A stretch of 8,495 nucleotides of DNA, from assembly GCA_027296665.1 (NCBI GenBank), contig JAPUIV010000074.1, positions 1-8,495 on the forward strand. The letters are read 5' to 3'. The notes beneath the pieces were generated by a model. The model searched no databases. It was not told the DNA's origin and saw only the letters and a list, made by a program, of their open reading frames with translations. The position numbers were made by a program, and so were the translations under genes. This DNA comes from Acidobacteriota bacterium (GTDB lineage Bacteria; Acidobacteriota; Polarisedimenticolia; JAPUIV01). Positions within the stretch are counted from its first letter, which is position 1; every line of letters begins with the position of its first letter. Below, one piece after another: positions 1 through 6,173 of this stretch.

Positions 1-1
1 C

Positions 2-514
2 GCCATCGACATCCGCAGGACGGGGACGCGGAATCCGGGGGCGACCAATGTGTTCAAGAATGTCGGAAAAATTGCCGGCGCGGGCGTCGCCATTGCCGAT
101 GCCGCCAAGGGCGCGGCGGCGGTATCGATCGGCCTGGCGGCGGGTCTCGGCCCGATCGCTGCCATCTGGCCGGGAGTGGCCGCGGTCCTCGGCCACGATT
201 TTTCTCCTTTCCTCCGTTTCCGCGGTGGCAAGGGGGGCGCGACCACCCTGGGGTTTCTGGCCTGCTATCTGCTTCCCGAACTATTGGTGGTGTTCCTGAC
301 CTGGATGGTTTTTGCCTTGGCCGTGCGGAAACATCTGTTCGTCGCCAGCCTCTTTGCCCTTTCCCTGCTCCCATTCTGGGTCTGGATCCTGGAATGGAGC
401 TGGCCGATCCCGCTTCTGGATCCGCGGCCGATGATCTGGGTCAGTTCCGCCATGATCCTGCTCATGTGGTTCCGGATCCTGCCGGGTCTGCGGGAGCGAT
501 CCCGCCGTGGTTAA
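2..514 (+). CDS. plsY: PlsY-like glycerol-3-phosphate acyltransferase, 5' end cut off
   Basis: Partial gene; the frame is open from the window edge and 170 codons are visible. PlsY is an integral membrane enzyme that moves the acyl group of acyl-phosphate onto glycerol-3-phosphate to give lysophosphatidate, the first step of bacterial phospholipid synthesis. Seen: motif 1 as DIRRTGTRNPGATN (visible residues 3-16; the family usually has GSGN where this has GTRN), then LGHDFSPFLRFRGGKGGATTLG-type motif 2 around residues 63-84, then hydrophobic segments. Odd: the usual C-terminal motif 3 (His-x-x-Asn-Ile with a following Gly-x-Glu) is absent; the protein ends MWFRILPGLRERSRRG, and no other frame restores it. 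The catalytic Ser of motif 1 is Thr. Family membership is clear; normal acyltransferase activity is doubtful, so this may be a diverged paralogue. It overlaps the next gene by 8 bases, suggesting coupled translation. Confidence 0.85.
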   Translation, partial: AIDIRRTGTRNPGATNVFKNVGKIAGAGVAIADAAKGAAAVSIGLAAGLGPIAAIWPGVAAVLGHDFSPFLRFRGGKGGATTLGFLACYLLPELLVVFLTWMVFALAVRKHLFVASLFALSLLPFWVWILEWSWPIPLLDPRPMIWVSSAMILLMWFRILPGLRERSRRG

Positions 515-1097
515 GCTGAAGCGGAAGGCCTTCCGGATGGTCGGACTCCTCTTCCCCCTTACTTATTACCTCTTCGGCGATTACGGCTTCGCCATCACCA
601 TCGCCATCCTGACCCTGTTTCTCGCCATCATGTTCACCCTGGAGTACTACCGCTTTCGATACCCTGGTCTGAACCGCTGGTTGTTCCGCTACTTCCGCAA
701 CTACATCAAGGAAAAGGAGCGGGCCAGGATCTCGACCACCACTCTCTACCTTCTCGCCTGCTGGCTGCTTCTCCTTCTCTTCTCCCCGCCGATCACCATC
801 GCCGCCATGATCTTTCTCGTCTTCGGAGATCCGGCGGCCGAGATGGTGGGAACCCGGTTCGGACGGGTGCCGCTACTGGGGAAGAGTCTGGAGGGGACCG
901 CCGCCGGGTTCCTCACCTGCCTCCTGGCCGGCTCCTTGCTTCTCCTCTTACCCGGTCTGGAGCTGAATTTCCCGTTAATTCTTTCCGGTTCCCTGGCCGC
1001 CACCTTCATGGAACTGATACCCGCTCCGGTCGATGACAACTTCACCATTCCGTTGTTCAGCGCCTCGGTGATGAAGCTGGTGCAAATTTTTCTCTAG
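507..1097 (+). CDS. Membrane CTP-dependent lipid kinase (diacylglycerol/polyprenol kinase, Sec59/Dgk1/VTE5 superfamily)
   Basis: A 196-residue polytopic membrane protein. Known members use CTP to phosphorylate diacylglycerol, dolichol/polyprenol or phytol, and are distantly related to phosphatidate cytidylyltransferases. Seen: hydrophobic helices at about 11-45, 79-107, 132-150 and 155-172; a cytoplasmic basic stretch at 58-74; GD at 107-108 with G115; the KSLEG signature at 126-130; and a C-terminal E-x6-DDN-x3-P signature (E169, D176, D177, N178, P182). These are the conserved sites of the superfamily; substrate cannot be read from them. The GTG start at 507 overlaps the end of the PlsY-like gene and has GGGAG about 10 bases upstream; an ATG at 537 is an alternative that would remove ten residues. 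Pairing with a PlsY homologue suggests, by inference, a role in making or recycling phosphatidate or a related isoprenoid phosphate. Confidence 0.8.
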   Translation: MVKLKRKAFRMVGLLFPLTYYLFGDYGFAITIAILTLFLAIMFTLEYYRFRYPGLNRWLFRYFRNYIKEKERARISTTTLYLLACWLLLLLFSPPITIAAMIFLVFGDPAAEMVGTRFGRVPLLGKSLEGTAAGFLTCLLAGSLLLLLPGLELNFPLILSGSLAATFMELIPAPVDDNFTIPLFSASVMKLVQIFL

Positions 1098-1115
1098 GCC
1101 GGTCTCTAGCGCCGG
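1091..1115 (+). repeat. Imperfect tandem duplication at the end of the lipid kinase gene
   Basis: TCTCTAGGCCGG (1091-1102) is followed directly by TCTCTAGCGCCGG (1103-1115), identical except for one inserted C. The first copy contains the TAG stop of the lipid kinase gene, and the block ends 9 bases before the -35 box of the next promoter. It looks like a small replication-slippage duplication. It does not form a convincing terminator hairpin and no T-run follows. Confidence 0.55.
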
Positions 1116-1124
1116 TCCGGAGCA

Positions 1125-1154
1125 TTGACTCCCGTCTCGCCATGCTGGTATAGT
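1125..1154 (+). promoter_or_regulatory. Sigma70-type promoter for the HAD phosphatase and kinase-STAS genes
   Basis: TTGACT at 1125-1130 and TATAGT at 1149-1154 are separated by 18 bases, and a TG lies one base before the -10 (extended -10). A start near 1161 would give a leader of about 17 bases before the ATG at 1178. Read from sequence only. Confidence 0.65.
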
Positions 1155-1177
1155 GACGCCGATTCCACGAGCGGATT

Positions 1178-1876
1178 ATGTTCCCATACTTGATTTTCGA
1201 TTTGGACGGTACCCTGGTCGATTCCTACGACGGGATCACCGAAAGCCTGAACCGCGCCCTCGACCGTATGGGCCTGCCGAGGCGAAGCGTCCTCGAGGTG
1301 CGGCCAAAGGTCGGCCTGGGATTGGAAACGCTGATCCGGGGGATGGTGGGTGAGGACCGGGTCGAGGAAGGGGTCCGGTTGTTCCGGCGCCATTATTCCC
1401 GCATCTGCGCTTCCCGGACCCGGCTGCTCCCCGGGGTATCCAGCACGCTGGCCGCCCTGCACCGGAAGAAGATTCGCATGGCGGTGGCGACCAACAAGCC
1501 GACCCCATTCACGGAGCGGATCCTGACCTCCCTGTCGATCCGCGCCTATTTCGATTACCTGATTGGCCCCGATCTGGTAACCCATCCCAAGCCGCATCCG
1601 GAGATGATCTTCCGCGTTCTCAGGCATTTCCCCTGCGCCCGGTGGGAGGTGATCCTTGTGGGGGACATGAGCGTCGACGTTGAAACCGCCAGGACCTCCG
1701 GCATCCCGGTAGCCGTACTTCCCACCGGATCCCAGACCCGCCAGCAGCTCGAGAAGGCCGGTCCCGACCTGATCCTGGATCGATTCGCCGATCTTCCGCC
1801 GGTTCTTGCCAAACTCTGGATGGCGCGGGCCAGGGGAGGGGAGAAACCGATGACGGTGGAGATGCCGGTCCGATGA
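1178..1876 (+). CDS. gph: HAD-superfamily hydrolase, phosphoglycolate phosphatase type
   Basis: A 232-residue soluble phosphatase of the Gph/PGP branch, which removes phosphate from 2-phosphoglycolate (formed for example in repair of 3'-phosphoglycolate DNA ends); related enzymes take other small phosphoesters, so the substrate is inferred. Seen: motif I DLDGT with nucleophile D8 and D10; a helical cap after it (about residues 18-85); motif II VATNK with T105; motif III lysine K138 in HPKPHPEM; motif IV GDMSVD with D163 and D167 for Mg2+. All catalytic residues are present and the length is usual for the family. The ATG at 1178 lies just before motif I, so no earlier start is needed; the ribosome site is weak. 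Its TGA overlaps the ATG of the next gene (ATGA), which implies coupled translation with the kinase-STAS gene. The two functions have no obvious link. Confidence 0.85.
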   Translation: MFPYLIFDLDGTLVDSYDGITESLNRALDRMGLPRRSVLEVRPKVGLGLETLIRGMVGEDRVEEGVRLFRRHYSRICASRTRLLPGVSSTLAALHRKKIRMAVATNKPTPFTERILTSLSIRAYFDYLIGPDLVTHPKPHPEMIFRVLRHFPCARWEVILVGDMSVDVETARTSGIPVAVLPTGSQTRQQLEKAGPDLILDRFADLPPVLAKLWMARARGGEKPMTVEMPVR

Positions 1877-2751
1877 CGCGCATCAAGCCGGGGAAAAAGA
1901 AACCAATCGGCCGGAGGATCACCAGCGGTTCCCTGCGGCTTGTCCTCGACAGCAAGATCCAATACATTGACTTCGTTCATTCCATGACCGAGAAGCTGGG
2001 ACGGATGTCGGGCCTGAGCCAGGATTGTTCCTTCCGGACCGGCCTTGCGGTCCGCGAGGCTCTGATCAACGCCATCCGGCATGGAAACCGGGAAGACCCG
2101 GATAAGAAGGTGACGATCGACTTTATAATGGAATCGGGAATCTTCTCCACCCGGGTCCAGGATCAGGGAGAGGGGTTCGATTTCGACACCTCCCCCGATC
2201 CCCTGGATCCGGAGAACCTATATTCCACCAATGGGCGCGGCATCTTCCTGATGCGGCATTTTGCGGAAGAGGTGAATTTCCGGAAAATCCCCGAGGGCGG
2301 AACGGAAGTGGAGATCCTGCAAAGGGCAGGCCGGGTCCGGACAAGAAAACTATCCTCGAAAATGGCAGGGGGAACCCAGGTCACACCAGGGTGGTCAGTT
2401 GGAGGTGAAGGAATGAAGGCGGCGGTTCGGAAGATCGCGAATGTGAGCGTAGTGGACCTGGCCGGAAAGATAACGATTGGGGCCGGCGACCTGATCTTCC
2501 GCGAGGCGATCAACGCCTTGCTGGAGGAGGAGAACCGGTTCATTGTGATCAATCTGGAGAAGGTGAGTTACATGGACAGCGCCGGGATCGGCGAACTGGT
2601 GGCATGCAGGAAACGCGCGGAGGATCTCCAGGGCGCTGTCAAGCTCCTGAAACCTTCAGGGAAGGTGTCCGACCTGTTGCATCTGACCAAACTGGAGGAG
2701 ATCTTCGAGATATTCCAGGATGAGGATCTGGCCGTCGCCAGTTTCAACTGA
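1873..2751 (+). CDS. RsbW-like anti-sigma kinase domain joined in frame to a STAS anti-anti-sigma domain
   Basis: A 292-residue frame. Residues about 20-152 form a GHKL-type serine kinase domain of the SpoIIAB/RsbW family: N box RE-x3-N with E62 and N66, G1 box DQGEG (97-101), G2 box GRGIFL (121-126). Such proteins bind a sigma factor and phosphorylate a STAS antagonist. Residues 181-292 form a complete STAS domain of usual stand-alone length, with the phosphoacceptor site DSAGIG (S236) and a KITIGAGD segment typical of deltaproteobacterial antagonists. Partner-switching genes normally encode these as two proteins. The joining stretch (about 153-180) has no domain character, and its DNA holds a strong GGAGGTGA before an in-frame ATG at 2413. 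So this may be a true fusion, a read-through plus an internally started STAS protein, or two genes with a lost stop codon. No sigma factor or PP2C phosphatase gene is nearby. The ATGA start couples it to the phosphatase gene. Confidence 0.85.
   Translation: MTRIKPGKKKPIGRRITSGSLRLVLDSKIQYIDFVHSMTEKLGRMSGLSQDCSFRTGLAVREALINAIRHGNREDPDKKVTIDFIMESGIFSTRVQDQGEGFDFDTSPDPLDPENLYSTNGRGIFLMRHFAEEVNFRKIPEGGTEVEILQRAGRVRTRKLSSKMAGGTQVTPGWSVGGEGMKAAVRKIANVSVVDLAGKITIGAGDLIFREAINALLEEENRFIVINLEKVSYMDSAGIGELVACRKRAEDLQGAVKLLKPSGKVSDLLHLTKLEEIFEIFQDEDLAVASFN
2401..2415 (+). promoter_or_regulatory. Internal Shine-Dalgarno and ATG for a stand-alone STAS protein
   Basis: GGAGGTGA at 2401-2408 is nearly a full match to the 16S anti-Shine-Dalgarno, and the in-frame ATG is at 2413-2415. 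Starting here gives a 112-residue protein (2413-2751) that begins just where single STAS antagonists of this kind usually begin (MKAAVRKIANVSVVDLAGK). The site is stronger than that of the long frame's own start at 1873. It supports separate production of the STAS protein, whether or not the fused form is also made. Confidence 0.7.
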
Positions 2752-2765
2752 CCCCGGGCGGTGCC

Positions 2766-5390
2766 TCACTCCTCGGCCTTCTCTCGGAGTTCGGCAAGGA
2801 TCTGGATCGCCTCGATCGGGGTGATCCCTTCCGGTTCCACCTCCAGCAAGGCCTTCCTCAACGGTTCTTCCCGTTCTTCCTCCATGCGCAGCCGGAGTTG
2901 CGCGTGGTCCCCGGGCCGGGCCGAACTATCGGTCTCCGGTCCCGTACCAGGCTTCAACCGGGGAGACCGGGACTCCAGCCGTTTCAGGATCTCCCCGGCG
3001 CGCCGGATCACGGCCCCGGGAACCCCTGCCAGTTTGGCCACGTGGATTCCATAACTGCGATTGGAAACCCCCCGTTTGACCTTGTGAAGGAACAGGATGC
3101 CGTCCTTGCCCTCGCGAACGGCCATGGTGAGGTTTCGCACCCGGGGCAGGGTTTCCTCCAGGATTGTCAGTTCGTGGTAGTGGGTCGCGAACAGGGTCTT
3201 GGCGGCGAGACCGGCGTTATCGTGCAGGTATTCCACCACGGCCCAGGCCAGGGACAGGCCATCGAAGGTGCTGGTCCCCCGTCCCACCTCGTCCAGGAGA
3301 ACCAGGCTTCGATCGGTGGCATTGTTCAGGATATTGGCCACTTCCAGCATCTCCGACAGAAAGGTGGAATGCCCGAGCAGGAGGTTGTCCGATGCCCCGA
3401 CCCGGCTGAAAATCCGATCGCAGATCCCGATCTCCGCCCGATCCGCCGGCACGAAGGAACCGACCTGGCCCATCAGGGTGATCAAGGCGACCTGGCGCAG
3501 ATAAGTCGATTTGCCCCCCATGTTCGGACCGGTGAGAAGCAGGATCTGGGAGTCGGCCGGATCGATATCGGTGTCATTGGGAATGAAACCGATCGGATCC
3601 GTTATCGCCTCCAGGACCGGATGGCGCCCCGCCTCAATCCGCAATTTCCGATCCTTCCGGATCACCGGCCGCACGTACCGGTGCACCGAGGCCGACTCCG
3701 CCAGGCCGGCCAGGGTGTCGAGGATCGCCAGGCAATCCGCGGTCCGGGTGATTCGCCTGGAACGCGCGGCGATCGCTTCCCGGAGCTGCCCGAAGATTTC
3801 CGCCTCCAGTTCGGTGATCCGCTCCTCAGCCGCCAACACCTTGGCTTCGTACTCCTTGAGCTCGGGCAGGCTGAACCGCTCCGCGTTCACCAGGGTCTGC
3901 CTGCGGGTGTATTCCCCGGGTACCAGATGGAGTTTCGTCTTGGACACTTCAATGTAGTAGCCAAATACCTTGTTGAACCGGATCTTGAGGGATTGAATGC
4001 CGGTCCGTTCCTTTTCCCGCCGTTCGAGGCGGGCAAGATATTTCTTGCCGTCCGCCCGGACCGCCCGGACCTCATCCAGTTCGGTTGAAAAGCCGGATCG
4101 AATCACGTTCCCGTCCCGGAGGGAGGCGGGAGGGTCTTCCGTAACTCCCCGTTCCAGCAGGTCATGGAGATCCTCGAGCAGGTCGATCCGGCGATGGCAG
4201 TCGCCCAGGAGGGAAGATTTGAACGCTCCGGCGCAATCCCGGATGGCGGGAAGCTTCCGCAAGGTCTCCCGCACCGCCGCCAGGTCCCGGGGGGAAGCGT
4301 TCCCCAGACCGGCCCGGGCCAGGAGCCGTTCCAGATCCCCGGTTGGGCGCAGGAGGTTCCGGATCCGGTTCCGCGGTCCTTCGAGATTCAGGAGCTCTTC
4401 CACCCCGTCCAGCCTCGCTTCGATCGCTCCGGGGTCGAGGAGAGGCCGGAGGAGCCAATCGCGCATTCGCCGGCCGCCGCCCGCGGTGCAGGTCCGATCC
4501 AGGTGACCGAGCAAAGACCCCTGTCTCTTTCCCGTTCCCATCGCCGCGATGATCTCCAGGTTTCTCAAGGTCGTCGGATCAAGCACCAGGAAATCGCCGG
4601 GACGGATCAGGCGGGGTGGACGGAGGTGCGGGAGAGAGGACTTCTGGCTTTCCCGGAGGTACCGCAGCGCGGCTCCGGCGGTTCGGACCGCCAGGGGCCG
4701 ATCTTCGATTCCGAAGCCTGCCAGGCTCGCCAGTTGAAACTGGCTGGATATTTCCTGACGGCCTCCATCCAGGGAGAATTCCCAGGTGGGCCGCTCGGTC
4801 ACAACGGTACCTTCGCGGATTGCGGCCGGCAGCCGCCCCCGCAGGCCGGCCCCTTCCGGCATCAGAATTTCCGCGGGTGAGAAGGCGGCCAGATGGGTGA
4901 GGGAGCGTTCCCACGCGTCCGGCCCTTGATGCTCCGCTACCTGGAAATCCCCGGTGGAGAGATCGATGTAGGTCGCGCCGATCGAGTTCTCCATTTGAAG
5001 GAGGCTGCACAGGTAGTTGGGGACCGACCCCTCCAACTGATCGGAGCTGCTGAGTGTGCCGGGGCTGACGATCCGGGTCACCTCCCGGCGGACAATTCCC
5101 TTGGCCTGTTTTGGATCCTCGACCTGATCGCAAACGGCGATGCGAAATCCCCGTTTTACCAGACGCGCGATGTAGGTCTCGGCGGCATGAAACGGCACGC
5201 CGCACATGGGGGCTTCCATGGCGGTTCCCTTTCCGCGTTTGGTGAGGGTGATGCCCAGGATGGGAGCCGCCCGGACGGCGTCGTCGAAGAACATTTCGTA
5301 GAAATCGCCCATCCGGAACAGGAGGATGCAGTCGCGATGGGCGTCCTTGATCCGGCGATACTGCCGGAACATCGGTGTGAGCTCCGACAT
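2766..5390 (-). CDS. mutS: DNA mismatch repair ATPase MutS
   Basis: An 874-residue MutS, full length for the family. As a dimer it binds mismatches and small loops, exchanges ADP for ATP, slides and recruits MutL. Seen: N-terminal mismatch-binding domain with the Phe-x-Glu wedge F30-Y31-E32 in MGDFYEMF; connector and lever/clamp domains to about 600; Walker A GPNMGGKST (621-629, K627); Walker B LLDE (D700, E701); signature GRGTSTFDG; switch histidine in FATHYHE (H737); and a C-terminal dimerisation region ending in a typical TPIEAIQILAELR helix. A QLRLR stretch (831-835) lies where many MutS proteins have a QLSLF-type sliding-clamp motif, but it lacks the final hydrophobic residue. The ATG at 5390 was chosen because family members begin MSELTP; the frame stays open 62 codons further upstream but through the promoter region and without MutS similarity. 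GAGGAG lies 12 bases before the ATG, rather far. It converges on the kinase-STAS gene with a 14-base gap. No mutL is in the window. Confidence 0.97.
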   Translation of the reverse strand: MSELTPMFRQYRRIKDAHRDCILLFRMGDFYEMFFDDAVRAAPILGITLTKRGKGTAMEAPMCGVPFHAAETYIARLVKRGFRIAVCDQVEDPKQAKGIVRREVTRIVSPGTLSSSDQLEGSVPNYLCSLLQMENSIGATYIDLSTGDFQVAEHQGPDAWERSLTHLAAFSPAEILMPEGAGLRGRLPAAIREGTVVTERPTWEFSLDGGRQEISSQFQLASLAGFGIEDRPLAVRTAGAALRYLRESQKSSLPHLRPPRLIRPGDFLVLDPTTLRNLEIIAAMGTGKRQGSLLGHLDRTCTAGGGRRMRDWLLRPLLDPGAIEARLDGVEELLNLEGPRNRIRNLLRPTGDLERLLARAGLGNASPRDLAAVRETLRKLPAIRDCAGAFKSSLLGDCHRRIDLLEDLHDLLERGVTEDPPASLRDGNVIRSGFSTELDEVRAVRADGKKYLARLERREKERTGIQSLKIRFNKVFGYYIEVSKTKLHLVPGEYTRRQTLVNAERFSLPELKEYEAKVLAAEERITELEAEIFGQLREAIAARSRRITRTADCLAILDTLAGLAESASVHRYVRPVIRKDRKLRIEAGRHPVLEAITDPIGFIPNDTDIDPADSQILLLTGPNMGGKSTYLRQVALITLMGQVGSFVPADRAEIGICDRIFSRVGASDNLLLGHSTFLSEMLEVANILNNATDRSLVLLDEVGRGTSTFDGLSLAWAVVEYLHDNAGLAAKTLFATHYHELTILEETLPRVRNLTMAVREGKDGILFLHKVKRGVSNRSYGIHVAKLAGVPGAVIRRAGEILKRLESRSPRLKPGTGPETDSSARPGDHAQLRLRMEEEREEPLRKALLEVEPEGITPIEAIQILAELREKAEE

Positions 5391-5450
5391 TGCCTGGCGG
5401 GTCTCCTCAAGATAGAGAGAGCCAAAAGGAGTTTGGAGAAAATGAAGTCT

Positions 5451-5480
5451 ATCATATGCCGATCGGTTGCGCGAAGGTTG
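5451..5480 (-). promoter_or_regulatory. Possible mutS promoter
   Basis: On the minus strand TATGAT occupies 5456-5451, a good -10 box, 60 bases before the mutS ATG. The matching -35 region (AACCTT at 17-base spacing, CAACCT at 18) is poor and overlaps the -35 of the divergent dedA promoter. Probably a weak or activated promoter. Confidence 0.4.
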
Positions 5481-5506
5481 ACAGTGGATGAAGTCGTTGC
5501 TACGAT
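5478..5506 (+). promoter_or_regulatory. Sigma70-type promoter for the DedA gene
   Basis: Consensus TTGACA at 5478-5483, a 17-base spacer, then TACGAT at 5501-5506. A start near 5513 leaves a leader of about 46 bases to the ATG at 5559. The core promoter is bracketed by inverted GCGAAG (5471-5476) and CTTCGC (5514-5519), which may be chance. Confidence 0.65.
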
Positions 5507-5558
5507 TTGCCCTCTTCGCTGTCGCGCACTTGCCACTTTCCCGGGATCTGCACATCCG

Positions 5559-6173
5559 ATGGACCCATTTCTCCATTCACTGGCGCTCGATATCCCTGCG
5601 GTGGCACTCTCTCTTCTTTTCGTTTCGGCCCTGGTGGAATACCTCTTCCCCCCCTATCCGGGAGACACTCTGGTTCTCGGCGGGTTTCTACTGGCCGGCC
5701 ACGGCAGCCTGTCGTTACCCTGGACCTTCGCGGTTACCATCCTGGGAAGCATCGCCGGGGCGATGCTCGCATTCTGGATTGGTGAGCGTTTCGGCGACGG
5801 CTACTTCTTGTTGCGGAAATCGAGGCGCGCCCGGACCCGATTGGGAAGGCTCCGGATCGCCTTCGACAGGTACGGCCCCCGGCTCCTTCTGATCAACCGG
5901 TTCCTGCCCGGACTGCGCGGTCTCTTTCTGTATCTGGCGGGGATGAACCGGATGAAACGGCGGGATGTTTTCCTTTACTCCACCATGAGCAATTTTCTCT
6001 GGATCGGATTGATCGCGGCCGTGGGGCTGCGGTTCGGCACCCGGCTGGAAGATGCCATCCCGCTCCTCAGGGGATACAGTCTCGTTTTCCTGGCAATCTT
6101 GCTGCTGGCGATTTTCGTGCCGTTGTTATGGCGGCGGATGGGAGGGCGTCGAGTCGTCTCGTCCGACCCCTAA
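5559..6173 (+). CDS. DedA-family (SNARE-associated/VTT domain) inner-membrane protein
   Basis: A 204-residue polytopic membrane protein. DedA proteins are transporters or flippases with roles in envelope lipid balance; some members recycle undecaprenyl phosphate and others affect phosphatidylethanolamine, proton-motive force and antimicrobial resistance. Which applies here cannot be read from the sequence. Seen: the re-entrant signature E27-x2-FPPYPGD (30-36) followed by GGFLLAGHG; GSIAGAMLAFWIGERFG (63-79); the second conserved region RYGPRLLLINRFLPGLR (104-120) with R114, P117 and R120; a following AGM segment; and two more helices at 141-158 and 173-191. The basic C-tail is probably cytoplasmic. 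The ATG at 5559 matches the usual start; its ribosome site (GGGA about 12 bases upstream) is weak, and the frame's open extension upstream overlaps mutS and is not coding. The stop codon overlaps that of the converging SPFH-TPR gene. Confidence 0.9.
   Translation: MDPFLHSLALDIPAVALSLLFVSALVEYLFPPYPGDTLVLGGFLLAGHGSLSLPWTFAVTILGSIAGAMLAFWIGERFGDGYFLLRKSRRARTRLGRLRIAFDRYGPRLLLINRFLPGLRGLFLYLAGMNRMKRRDVFLYSTMSNFLWIGLIAAVGLRFGTRLEDAIPLLRGYSLVFLAILLLAIFVPLLWRRMGGRRVVSSDP

Noticed and set aside
1098..1124. Terminator after the lipid kinase gene
   Set aside because: The GC-rich block is a direct repeat, not an inverted one, and no T-run follows.
1555..2082. Minus-strand open frame opposite the gph and kinase-STAS genes
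   Set aside because: Both plus-strand genes there carry complete family motifs, and the antisense protein has no domain character.
2898..4088. Long plus-strand open frame (396 codons) opposite mutS
   Set aside because: It is antisense to the conserved ATPase half of MutS, is rich in Arg, Gly, Pro and Gln in the way shadow frames of GC-rich genes are, and has no recognisable domain.
4893..5558. Upstream in-frame extension of the DedA frame (222 codons)
   Set aside because: It runs antisense through the start of mutS and through both promoters; DedA similarity begins only at the ATG at 5559.
5391..5576. 62-codon upstream extension of mutS
   Set aside because: It covers the divergent promoter region and the dedA start, and MutS family proteins begin at the chosen MSELTP.
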